The position numbers were made by a program, and so were the translations under genes. From NCBI GenBank assembly GCA_900553755.1, contig USEX01000025.1, forward strand, positions 1 through 15,451: a DNA stretch of 15,451 bases. Reading direction: 5' to 3'. This stretch comes from an uncultured Clostridium sp. Its GTDB lineage: Bacteria > Bacillota > Clostridia > TANB77 > CAG-508. The notes under the pieces are model-generated. The model made no database searches and had not been told where the DNA came from. It saw only the letters and a list, made by a program, of their open reading frames with translations. Positions within the stretch are counted from its first letter, which is position 1. Each line of letters starts with the position of its first letter. This document shows positions 1-6,653 of the stretch, one piece after another.

Positions 1-228
1 TACTCGGTAACTAGAATTTACTTTTTCCAAATAGAATTTACTTTTTCAATTGACCGCATAAAAAAAGAACAATTATCTATTGGCACTAGATAATGTTCAA
101 AAGTGCTTTTCAAAACATTTTCAAAATTACAACACATTTGCTCAAGTGTTAGGAAAAATGTTAGGAAATCTGCAATTTTTAAAATTAAAACACCAAGTTC
201 TGATTACTCAAAACGCTTGGTGTTCTAA
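1..228. other. Left flank: probable right end of a second, related element
   Basis: No gene can be supported here, although one forward frame stays open from position 1 to 93 and could be the tail of something upstream. What is visible: a 16-bp direct repeat at 12-27 and 32-47; a hairpin at about 68-98 with a T-run on the minus strand; paired repeats GTTAGGAAA at 148-156 and 160-168; and a minus-strand terminator hairpin just before the tRNA fragment. The order (paired GTTAG repeats, terminator, tRNA 3' end) matches 10534-10618, the integrase end of the element in this window, with scattered substitutions. I infer a diverged sister element or its remnant in tandem. Confidence 0.5.
181..224 (-). 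terminator. Terminator following tRNA-Leu 3' fragment
   Basis: Arms AACACCAAG (189-197) and CTTGGTGTT (216-224) form a 9-bp stem. On the minus strand the stem is followed by a T-rich run (181-190). It lies just downstream of the displaced tRNA 3' end and has a counterpart at 10571-10611 with a different but also self-complementary stem. Confidence 0.7.
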
Positions 229-284
229 TGGTGCAGATGGCCGGAATCGAACCGGCACGGTTTATTCAACCGCAGGATTTTAAG
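229..284 (-). repeat. Distal attachment site: displaced 3' part of tRNA-Leu
   Basis: These 56 bp are identical to 10616-10671. Read on the minus strand they hold the anticodon loop, the 3' side of the anticodon stem, the variable arm, T arm, acceptor 3' strand and CCA. The 5' half of the tRNA is missing and is replaced by element DNA from 285 onward, so it cannot make a normal tRNA. This is the direct repeat left by site-specific integration into a tRNA 3' end. The true crossover point lies somewhere within the 56 bp. Confidence 0.93.
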
Positions 285-563
285 AATTTTACGCCATCTG
301 TTACTTACTATTTTTAAGCACCAATTATTGTTATTTATTACCTTTCAAATTAGCTTAAATGCAAGGTTATTATAGCATACTCATTGTTAAATATATGCAA
401 GAGGAACAAAAATCTTTTTTTAAAATTTTGAATTTAGTGTTAGAACTATGTTAGAACTTTTGATAGAATAGCAGTCTAACTTATTATTGATATTTTAAAT
501 ATCTATATAACTCAATAATTTACTATTTATATGTTTTATGATATAACATATTAGGTGATATCA
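285..563. other. Element left end, non-coding, with integrase arm-type repeats
   Basis: No gene is visible. The direct repeats GTTAGAACT at 439-447 and 450-458 (11-bp period) match GTTAGAACT at 10536-10544 and 10548-10556 (12-bp period) at the other end. An inverted GTTAGA copy lies at about 475-480, mirrored by one at about 10500-10506. These are good candidates for integrase arm-binding sites flanking the core in the excised circle. A near-perfect palindrome, GATATTT-T-AAATATC, lies at 489-503 upstream of the first gene. Confidence 0.55.
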
Positions 564-1439
564 ATGAAAGGTACAAAGTATATTCCAAGTAGAAATATAG
601 AAACAATAAAGAATCATTTTCTTCCTAAAAGCTATTTACAACTATTTGAAAGTAAAAATGGTACTATACTTTTTTATGACAAAAAAACAAATGAAGTTCA
701 TAAAGCAACGAAAAATAGTATAGGATTTGAAAAAAATATTTATAATGCCAAAGATAAATTAGGAGAAAAAAGTTATGAAACATTTTACAAAGAATTTGTA
801 GATGATACTTATTCCAAAATTATAAAAGAAATAATTGCTAGAGCTAATCTTAAAATAACAGAACGACCTTTAGCATCGCCAATTCTAAAAAATAATATTG
901 CTAAAATAATTATAACACAAATTTCTAGAGTTCCTGATATGATATATCTAATGAAAGATAGTTATACTGAAACATTAGAAAATCTAGATAACCAATTAAG
1001 TACGTCTGAGGAATTAAAAAAATACTCTGATATAATACAGAAATATAACGATGATGCTTATTATAAAGATATTGTTTTAGGCATCATGACAGATGAAACA
1101 AGAATATATAAATTTTGCAATGAAATATTATCAAAAACATGGATTTTATTTCATAACAAATCATCTATTAAATTCCTAACTAGCGATAATCCTATTGTCA
1201 GATATAATTATAGAACCAAAAATTTGAGAAATGGTATTGCAAGACATGATGTTTTGATTGGCTTCCCTTTAACACCAGAATATTATTTAGTAATTTTACC
1301 TAATTCATATTTATTAGGTGGAATACAATTAGAAGCTGACAAGTGCTTTATAATTGGAAATGAATCTTTACCAACTATAAATCTTTGGAATGGTTTACAA
1401 ATCTCTAATTCAACAAGATTTATTTATGGAAATGTTTAA
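564..1439 (+). CDS. DUF4238-like protein of unknown function (cargo)
   Basis: About 291 aa, soluble, no signal peptide or membrane segment. The N-terminal HFLPKSYLQLF (around residues 18-28) matches the hallmark start of DUF4238 proteins (H-x-V/L-P-x-x-Y-L-x-x-F). The central FLTSDNPIV (around residue 206) and the following FPLTPEYYLVI segment match the usual TSDNP and Pro-rich blocks of that family, so the protein looks full length. I prefer the ATG at 564, which has AGGTGA a few bases upstream. A GTG at 555 is in frame but overlaps that ribosome binding site. It is monocistronic, with a strong terminator after it. The biochemical role of the family is not known to me. Its place in the variable cargo slot of an element is typical of accessory or defence genes, but that is inference. 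Confidence 0.72.
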   Translation: MKGTKYIPSRNIETIKNHFLPKSYLQLFESKNGTILFYDKKTNEVHKATKNSIGFEKNIYNAKDKLGEKSYETFYKEFVDDTYSKIIKEIIARANLKITERPLASPILKNNIAKIIITQISRVPDMIYLMKDSYTETLENLDNQLSTSEELKKYSDIIQKYNDDAYYKDIVLGIMTDETRIYKFCNEILSKTWILFHNKSSIKFLTSDNPIVRYNYRTKNLRNGIARHDVLIGFPLTPEYYLVILPNSYLLGGIQLEADKCFIIGNESLPTINLWNGLQISNSTRFIYGNV

Positions 1440-1457
1440 TTTAATAATAACATAGAA

Positions 1458-1492
1458 GGTTATATGTAGTAAATCTACATATAGCCTTTTTA
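1458..1492 (+). terminator. Terminator of the DUF4238 gene
   Basis: A 12-bp stem (1458-1469 with 1475-1486, one G-U pair) and 5-nt loop are followed by TTTTTATT. It begins 18 bases after the stop codon. Confidence 0.88.
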
Positions 1493-1500
1493 TTGTGCAA

Positions 1501-1790
1501 AAGAGAAATGCAACACCTCTTAAAAAGTGTTTGGTGTGATGAGCCGATGCTATAAAGTTCATTCGTATTTGTATAAGCAGTCTAATTATACAAAGTGCGT
1601 GAGTGAGAATTTAGAACACAGACTCACAATAATAAAAGAGTATTCGGTGGCATATCTTGGTGTGGATTTATAATTGTAAAAAGTTTGGACAAGTATGAAC
1701 AAAGATACTTCAGTAGTATCAGCAATTATAGTAGCAAAAGCTACTTACTAGACTACCTATGAAACGAGGCGAACGACCGACGGTTTCATT
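1501..1790 (+). ncRNA. Candidate structured RNA, unrecognised
   Basis: This stretch has no convincing ORF but many self-complementary segments. They are ACACC/GGTGT (1513-1537); a 9-bp stem TTTGTATAA/TTATACAAA (about 1568-1592); GTGAGT/ACTCAC (about 1600-1626), these last two possibly enclosed by GCCGA (1543-1547) with TCGGT (1644-1648); TATAATTG/CAATTATA (1669-1676/1723-1730) enclosing AAGTAT/ATACTT; AGTAGC-AAAA-GCTACT (1730-1745); and ATGAAAC/GTTTCAT (1759-1789) around a GC-rich loop that stands out from the AT-rich surroundings. This could be a non-coding RNA or a structured leader ahead of oriT/mob. I cannot match it to a known RNA family. Confidence 0.3.
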
Positions 1791-1796
1791 ATAAAA

Positions 1797-2046
1797 GGTG
1801 TAATAATTCTTTTTGTAACAATGGGATTATTACACCTAATTCACTTTAGCTCTCTCCCTCTGGTTTCAGATTGGTAATTGCTAAAGTGAATACCAAAAAG
1901 CATAAGTACTTTTTGGTTGTGAGTAAAAAATTTATTTTTTTGCTCACATTTATAAAAATTGCGATAAGTAAATTTTTATGAAAAACCTAAAATGCAAATA
2001 AGCTATTTTAGGTTTTTGGGTGTGGGGTTGTCTAACCCTGCCACAC
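1797..2046. repeat. Train of seven back-to-back hairpins upstream of oriT
   Basis: Consecutive inverted repeats separated by 0-4 bases: 1797-1807/1826-1836 (11 bp), 1839-1850/1880-1891 (12 bp), 1892-1900/1909-1917 (9 bp), 1919-1923/1943-1947 plus an inner A/T stem, 1952-1960/1971-1979 (9 bp), 1981-1993/2005-2017 (13 bp), and 2020-2029/2034-2046 (10 bp with a 3-nt bulge). The eighth hairpin is the oriT inverted repeat. No gene fits. Position and form suggest a single-strand-active region (oriT accessory sites or a single-strand origin), or a very structured leader of the relaxase mRNA. Confidence 0.8.
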
Positions 2047-2078
2047 AGACAAACTTTGTTTGTCTAGTGTGTTAGACA
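2047..2078 (+). other. oriT: oriT of MobV/pMV158 type with nick site
   Basis: The sequence TAGTGTG-TTA (2065-2074) matches the pMV158 MobM nick sequence as I recall it, with cleavage expected after 2071. Two overlapping inverted repeats share an arm, as in pMV158: AGACAAA/TTTGTCT (2047-2053/2059-2065) and TGTCTA/TAGACA (2061-2066/2073-2078), the latter presenting the nick in its loop. It lies immediately upstream of the cognate relaxase gene. Confidence 0.85.
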
Positions 2079-2119
2079 TTGAAACAATATCTCGAGCAAA
2101 GAAGGAGGTGCATGGAGAT

Positions 2120-3367
2120 ATGAGTTATGCTATTGTAAGGAATGAAAAATTAACACGAGCAGAAGTAAATGGAAAAGGAACTCATAATGATAGAAAAGCA
2201 AAAAGTCATACTAATAAAGATATTGATCCAACAAAAACACATTTAAATTATTACATTAAGAAAAATGAACTAACATATACAAAAGAATTTGATAAATATT
2301 TAAAAGAAAACAACGTTCAGGGTCATCTCAGGAGTAACAGTATTATAATGTGTCAAATGATATTTACATCAGACCAAGTATTCTTTGATAAAATTGGAGA
2401 AAAAGAAACAAAAAGGTATTTTGATGAATGTTATAAATTTATTTGTAATTATAAAAATCTTGGAGAAAAGAATATAATATCAGCAGTAGTACATTTAGAT
2501 GAAGGTGTACCACATATGCACTTAATGTTTGTTCCTGTTGTTCATACAAAAGACAAAGATGGAAACGACATTGATAAAATTTGTGCAAGAGATTTTTGGA
2601 AAGGCAGAGACAGTTATAGAAAATTACAGGATGCCTACTTTAATCATGTAAAATCAAATGGTTTTGATTTAGAAAGAGGTATGTTTGTTGAAGATACTGA
2701 CAGAAAACATTATACAGTTGAAAAATATAAGAAAATTACAAATTACGAAAATACCAAGAAAATTTTAAAAGATATTAAAATAGAAATACCAGAAGTTCCA
2801 AATATAAATGAAATTAGTAAGTTTTCAATAAAAAGAGATGAAAAAATACTAAAAGAAATCATAAAACCTAAAGATGATTTAATTAAAGAATTATATAAAA
2901 ATAATTTATCATTGCATAAAGAATTATCAAAACAATCTAAAGTTGTTGATGAGGCAGAAAAATATCAAAAAGAAATAGATAAAATACTTGCTGACAATGA
3001 AAAATTACACAATACTGTTAAAAGTTTGGAACATAAATACAAAGTAGAAAGCAATAATCTTAATTTTGACTTTAATAACAGAAAAAAAGAATTAGAGGAA
3101 GAATTTGAAAAAAAATCTTATAATTTGGAATACGAATATAAAGGCAAATATCGTAAATTAGAAAAAGAAAATAGTCATTTACACAAAATTATTGATAAAT
3201 TCTATGAAACTGTGGATAAATTTATAGTTTGGATTTGTAATAAATTTGGCATTGGAGAATCAAAACAATTAATTAAAGATTTTGAAAAACAAACTAATAC
3301 TTTTATTGATCCTGTAAAGCAACTCGAATGTGAAGAAAGAGAAAAAGAATGGGATTTAGAATTATAA
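2120..3367 (+). CDS. MobV-family relaxase (Pre/Mob)
   Basis: 415 aa. It nicks oriT and leads the single strand into a recipient through a helper's secretion channel. The N-terminal MSYAIVR, the THNDR motif with His22, SNKDIDP-like TNKDIDPTKTHLNY (31-44), and HLDEGVPHMH (125-134, metal-binding H-x-D-E-x-x-P-H-x-H) are MobV signatures. His22 coincides with the catalytic histidine of pMV158 MobM, which supports the ATG at 2120. That start also has AAGGAGGTG at 2102-2110. An upstream in-frame TTG at 2060 lies inside oriT and is not credible. The C-terminal half (about 240-370) is charged and rich in heptad-like coiled coil, as in MobM, where it serves oligomerisation and membrane association. The gene ends at a terminator shared with the convergent operon. 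Full length for the family. Confidence 0.95.
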   Translation: MSYAIVRNEKLTRAEVNGKGTHNDRKAKSHTNKDIDPTKTHLNYYIKKNELTYTKEFDKYLKENNVQGHLRSNSIIMCQMIFTSDQVFFDKIGEKETKRYFDECYKFICNYKNLGEKNIISAVVHLDEGVPHMHLMFVPVVHTKDKDGNDIDKICARDFWKGRDSYRKLQDAYFNHVKSNGFDLERGMFVEDTDRKHYTVEKYKKITNYENTKKILKDIKIEIPEVPNINEISKFSIKRDEKILKEIIKPKDDLIKELYKNNLSLHKELSKQSKVVDEAEKYQKEIDKILADNEKLHNTVKSLEHKYKVESNNLNFDFNNRKKELEEEFEKKSYNLEYEYKGKYRKLEKENSHLHKIIDKFYETVDKFIVWICNKFGIGESKQLIKDFEKQTNTFIDPVKQLECEEREKEWDLEL

Positions 3368-3371
3368 TGCT

Positions 3372-3400
3372 AAAAAAAAGAGGAGAACGAAATTCTCCCC
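3372..3400 (-). terminator. Terminator between convergent mob and the 136-aa gene
   Basis: On the minus strand GGGGAGAA pairs with TTCTCCTC (3393-3400 with 3380-3387, one G-U) and is followed by eight T. It ends the minus-strand operon. In the plus direction the hairpin lacks a T-run and would stop mob transcripts poorly. Confidence 0.8.
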
Positions 3401-3405
3401 TTAAC

Positions 3406-3816
3406 CTATATTTTTGATAATCTTTCATTTAATTTTTCAAATACTGCTTTTGCTGTTGCTTCTGAAGCTATTTCAACTGGTTTAAATAATAAATTTGCTC
3501 TTTCTTCATTTGCAACCAAATCTCTTATTTTATTAATTCCATCTATTCCATTTATACCATATTTAGCAATTTCCTTACATCTATTCAATGTTTTAGTTTC
3601 TCCATCTGTAAATAATACATAATATAATATTGATTTAAATACTATTTCAGCAGTTTCTTCATAAAATGAATCTTCATCATTTTTTTCAATTACAATTGCA
3701 TTAGTTACAAAATCAATATCTCTTTCATCTTTAATATAATCTAAAATATTAACTCCTTGTTTTATTGTTTCTAATAATTCTGTTTTAGTAGAAATAATTT
3801 TTTCATTAACATTCAT
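3406..3816 (-). CDS. 136-aa helical protein resembling a coupling-protein all-alpha domain (tentative)
   Basis: I do not recognise a named family. The protein is predicted all-helical and soluble, with no signal. Its middle (YEETAEIVFKSILYYVLF, about 52-69) and end (NEERANLLFKPVEIAS and onward, about 103-125) recall, by eye, the segments of VirD4/TraG coupling proteins written as W-x-x-A-x-x-L-L-x-A and HPA-x-x-x-Y-x-x-F-x-x-A. Those lie in the all-alpha substrate-recognition domain. There is no Walker A or B motif, so it is not a complete coupling protein. Last gene of the four-gene minus-strand operon, 49 bases after its neighbour, with its own ribosome binding site (AGAGGGA) and a terminator right after the stop. 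A stand-alone adaptor between relaxase and helper machinery would fit, but the likeness is weak. Confidence 0.7.
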   Translation of the reverse strand: MNVNEKIISTKTELLETIKQGVNILDYIKDERDIDFVTNAIVIEKNDEDSFYEETAEIVFKSILYYVLFTDGETKTLNRCKEIAKYGINGIDGINKIRDLVANEERANLLFKPVEIASEATAKAVFEKLNERLSKI

Positions 3817-3865
3817 ACTTATATCCCTCTTTCTTTTTATATAATTTAAATTTTAATAACTTAAT

Positions 3866-4105
3866 TTAATAAATAAAGTTGTCCGGACCTGAATATAATA
3901 ATTGATCTAATATATCTTCATTCTTTTCTAAACAAATCTTGATTGCTTCTATTGTTTGCTCTTTTGTTCCATTTGGCTCTGCAATATAAGCATTTCTTCC
4001 AAATCTTTCTTTAAACAACTTTAGATACTTTTCAAATTCTTTATCCTCTTCAGATAAATTAGTATTTTCAATATTATTCATATAATTAATAATATTTTCA
4101 TCCAT
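3866..4105 (-). CDS. 79-aa acidic hypothetical protein
   Basis: Not recognised. A short, soluble, acidic, helical protein. Residues 20-50 hold a Glu/Lys-rich helix followed by FGRNAYIAEPNGT, and the C-terminal part ends in LLYSGPDNFIY. The start ATG lies two bases after the stop of the metallopeptidase-like gene, and its AGAGG ribosome binding site is inside that gene's 3' end, so translation is probably coupled. Coupling makes it a likely partner (cofactor, inhibitor or immunity-like protein) of the upstream product. That is inference. Confidence 0.7.
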   Translation of the reverse strand: MDENIINYMNNIENTNLSEEDKEFEKYLKLFKERFGRNAYIAEPNGTKEQTIEAIKICLEKNEDILDQLLYSGPDNFIY

Positions 4106-4107
4106 TT

Positions 4108-5598
4108 CTAACCTCTTTCATTATCATCATTAGATTGTTGATTTTGTTCCATTTTTCTTCTCATTTGTGCCATTCTTTCTGGATCAGACATTCTTTGAAT
4201 AGGTGGTAAATTTCTATATGCACCAAAATTGGTTAATTCATTTATAAAACTTTCTCTTGTTCTATTTGTTGTAGATGTATTTGTTTTTCTTATTTCTTGT
4301 GTAGGTGATGGTAATACATCTAATTGTTTATGAACAAACTTATCAACAAAAGATAAATTCATAAATAGATTATTTTTTTGTAAAAATTGTGCTACTCTTT
4401 GTTTTAATGACAGTTTAGTTTCATTTGGCTGTACATTAATAGTTTCTTGAATTGGCTCTTGTTTTTCTTCTCTTGTAGGTCTAATTATTTCTCCATATTC
4501 ATTAATATAATAACCTTCCGGCATTTCAAATTGTGGTGTTTTTGTAGTTTGTTCTCTATTTAGTCTATAATCTTCAAAATTTATAGTATTATTACTACTT
4601 CTATTATCTTGTGATAAATCACGTAATTCATGAACTGCTGTTAAGAAATTATCTCGTAAATCTGGAGTAGTTAGAAATTGAGCAACTTCATCATAATTTT
4701 GTAAAATATACTCTGTATCATGATTTTCAATATAAGTTGCAACTAATTCTCTTTCAGTTTTATTCATAAGTTCTCTATAGGTGTTTAAATTTCCTTGAAA
4801 TCTTGTAACTCCATCTTGCATTGTAATATTTAGTGGCGTTTGACCTTGTAGTTGTTCTCCGTATCCATGTATCAATAAATTATCTATAGAATATATTTGC
4901 TCTAAATTATTCATTAATTCATCAAACTTGCCTTGATTACCTTCCATACTTTCATATATACCTTTTAATGTTTCTCTACCATCTTTTTTATATGCTAATG
5001 CTAAAACTTGTGGTAAAGGCAAATCCATACTCTTTGCTAATAAATCTAAAACATTTCCATTATATTGATATTCACTTAATGGACTATATGGAGTTCTATT
5101 ACTTGCTCCTCTTACTGTTCTCGGTTGTTGTCTATATTCTAAATTTGTACCATTAGAAACATTATATAACATTTCGGCAGTATATTGTGTTGCTCCTTCT
5201 GTAAGAAACATTCCATCATGTCCATTATAAAATCCACATTGTTCTCTACCATTTTCATGAGAAGTTTGCAAAGCATGAGTTAGTTCGTGGAAGAAATATA
5301 ACTTTTTATCTTCGTAGCTAAGAGATTGTTCCATTTGTATTCTATTGTCATCAGTTCTTCCATAAATCCCACCTAAATTTGTTTCTTGTATGCTTTTTAC
5401 AAGTTCAGGCATTCTTCGTGCTATCTCTGTCGGATTGATTAACATTTCATCTTTTATTTCATTCATAGAATCTATATAATCAGCCATTAAAACATAGTAA
5501 TCTTCACTAATATCATTTCTATTAGCAAATAATTCTTTTATCGAATCTACTAATCCACTACTATATAATTCATTATATCTTTGTTCTTTAGTTTTCAT
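4108..5598 (-). CDS. Putative zinc metallopeptidase (HExxH) with long linker and C-terminal tail
   Basis: 496 aa, no signal peptide or membrane segment, so cytoplasmic unless exported by another route. HELTH at 104-108 is a zinc-binding HExxH motif. LTEGATQ (Glu134, 26 residues later) is a fitting third ligand of a gluzincin-like site. Residues 1-100 and 135-330 are mostly helical. About 340-395 is a low-complexity Asn/Gln/Thr/Pro linker. About 396-425 (SLKQRVAQFLQKNNLF and a FVDKFVHKQL segment) is a short helical module, and the end is polar with Gln/Asn repeats. The family is not known to me. Second gene of the operon, with an AAAAGGGG ribosome binding site 6 bases before the ATG, 20 bases after the membrane protein gene. 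The substrate is unknown. Candidates are a protein of the conjugation process or a host regulator. Confidence 0.78.
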   Translation of the reverse strand: MKTKEQRYNELYSSGLVDSIKELFANRNDISEDYYVLMADYIDSMNEIKDEMLINPTEIARRMPELVKSIQETNLGGIYGRTDDNRIQMEQSLSYEDKKLYFFHELTHALQTSHENGREQCGFYNGHDGMFLTEGATQYTAEMLYNVSNGTNLEYRQQPRTVRGASNRTPYSPLSEYQYNGNVLDLLAKSMDLPLPQVLALAYKKDGRETLKGIYESMEGNQGKFDELMNNLEQIYSIDNLLIHGYGEQLQGQTPLNITMQDGVTRFQGNLNTYRELMNKTERELVATYIENHDTEYILQNYDEVAQFLTTPDLRDNFLTAVHELRDLSQDNRSSNNTINFEDYRLNREQTTKTPQFEMPEGYYINEYGEIIRPTREEKQEPIQETINVQPNETKLSLKQRVAQFLQKNNLFMNLSFVDKFVHKQLDVLPSPTQEIRKTNTSTTNRTRESFINELTNFGAYRNLPPIQRMSDPERMAQMRRKMEQNQQSNDDNERG

Positions 5599-5618
5599 AT
5601 TTGCCCCTTTTCACGAAA

Positions 5619-6545
5619 TTATTTTATTATAAAAAATAAAATTACACTTATCAATAATTGCACTAATATAATTTTGCTTGTTATTTTATACATTTTTTCA
5701 ATTTTTGTTCTTCTTTTTTCTGCATCCCAGTATTTTCCAAAATGTACTTCTGAATGTTCTATATAGTCATCAACATCATCTGTATAATTTCCTCTACCTG
5801 TCGAATAGTTATATCCAGCATATTTTGTTTCTGGCAATAAAGGTTTATAAACTGATAATATATACCAATATGAAAATACATTTCCTAATAAAATAGCAAC
5901 AAACCATTGTCCAAATACCAGAATATATTTATTGTTTAAATACTCTGCTAATGTCGGAGGTATTTTATCTATATTAATTTTCAAAATAACATACAAAATA
6001 TAAGACAAAATAATTCCTACAGATATAGTAAAACATTGTGTTCTTATTTTTCTATGTTTCATTGTTTTATTGTATCTATCTTCATTCTCTTCTAAAATAT
6101 TCATTACTTCTGAATATAAATTGTGAGCTTCATTTTCTTGATTTGTAGTGTCTACATCTATAGTAACATCAAATTCTCTAAAATATAATGAAACATTAAC
6201 TTTATTATATATGTCATTAATAGTGTTGTTTGGACTTTTGGTATAAAAACTAACATATAAATCTATAGATATACTTTTTATTGTACTTGGTTGATTTAAA
6301 TTCCCAACAAACCAGTTATAATCACTTTCTGTTATATTTTTTCCATTTTTAAATTCTATTGTATATTTAATAGTTGTATTTCCATTTTCATATTCCCATT
6401 GTTTTTCTCCATAAGGAATATTCTTATTTTTATTTTGTTCTAATTCAAATTTTCTATCGTAATTTTCTTTGTAATCTTCTAAATGATTAGCAACTTTTAC
6501 TATTGTTTCTAACGGTATTTGTTTATTTACTACTTTATTGTTCAT
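5619..6545 (-). CDS. Hypothetical membrane protein with about three TM segments
   Basis: About 308 aa from the ATG at 6545, which has GAGG eight bases upstream. An ATG at 6563 is in frame but lies before that ribosome binding site. Residues 1-165 form a polar domain rich in beta-type segments (for example YTIEFKNGK and ISIDLYVSFY) with no recognised motif. Hydrophobic segments follow at about 170-190 and 205-232, then a charged loop of about 45 residues with Tyr/Gly repeats, then a C-terminal helix at about 288-308 ending the protein in FFIIK. No signal peptide, so the N-terminal domain is probably cytoplasmic. First gene of the four-gene operon under a consensus promoter. I do not recognise the family; a membrane anchor or sensor for the peptidase-like protein is one reading. 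Confidence 0.75.
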   Translation of the reverse strand: MNNKVVNKQIPLETIVKVANHLEDYKENYDRKFELEQNKNKNIPYGEKQWEYENGNTTIKYTIEFKNGKNITESDYNWFVGNLNQPSTIKSISIDLYVSFYTKSPNNTINDIYNKVNVSLYFREFDVTIDVDTTNQENEAHNLYSEVMNILEENEDRYNKTMKHRKIRTQCFTISVGIILSYILYVILKINIDKIPPTLAEYLNNKYILVFGQWFVAILLGNVFSYWYILSVYKPLLPETKYAGYNYSTGRGNYTDDVDDYIEHSEVHFGKYWDAEKRRTKIEKMYKITSKIILVQLLISVILFFIIK

Positions 6546-6583
6546 AAAAAATCCTCTTTTCATAAGTTTATTATTCTATATTT

Positions 6584-6612
6584 TTTATACCATTACTGCT
6601 CAAAAATGTCAA
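6584..6612 (-). promoter_or_regulatory. Promoter of the four-gene minus-strand operon
   Basis: TTGACA (6607-6612) and TATAAA (6584-6589) with a 17-bp spacer. Transcription would start near 6577, about 30 bases before the ATG at 6545. A perfect -35 suggests strong expression unless repressed. Confidence 0.8.
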
Positions 6613-6616
6613 TGTT

Positions 6617-6638
6617 TATGCGTTAAATTTCACGCATA
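6617..6638. promoter_or_regulatory. Operator-like palindrome between divergent promoters
   Basis: TATGCGT and ACGCATA, 7-bp arms with an 8-bp AT-rich spacer. It lies just upstream of the minus-strand -35 and over the place where a plus-strand -35 would be. It is the natural candidate binding site for the XRE protein encoded next to it. Confidence 0.6.
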
Positions 6639-6653
6639 TTTTGTTTTTTTATT

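Noticed and set aside
50..59. TTGACCGCAT, identical to the antitoxin RNA loop region at 7066-7075
   Set aside because: Tempting as a relic of a second antitoxin gene, but there is no stem, no promoter and no T-run in the right place. A 10-base match alone is too weak.
80..283. 67-codon open frame on the plus strand through the left tRNA fragment
   Set aside because: It runs antisense over a terminator hairpin and tRNA sequence, starts without a ribosome binding site, and its end is translated tRNA.
1501..1790. Group II intron, T-box or other named RNA class
   Set aside because: GTGTG at 1533 faintly recalls an intron 5' end, but there is no domain V hairpin, no maturase, and no T-box sequence, so no family name is given.
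4968..5896. Several 60-72-codon plus-strand frames inside the minus-strand operon
   Set aside because: They are rich in Leu/Phe/Tyr/His as expected for antisense of AT-rich coding DNA, lack ribosome binding sites, and overlap well-supported genes.
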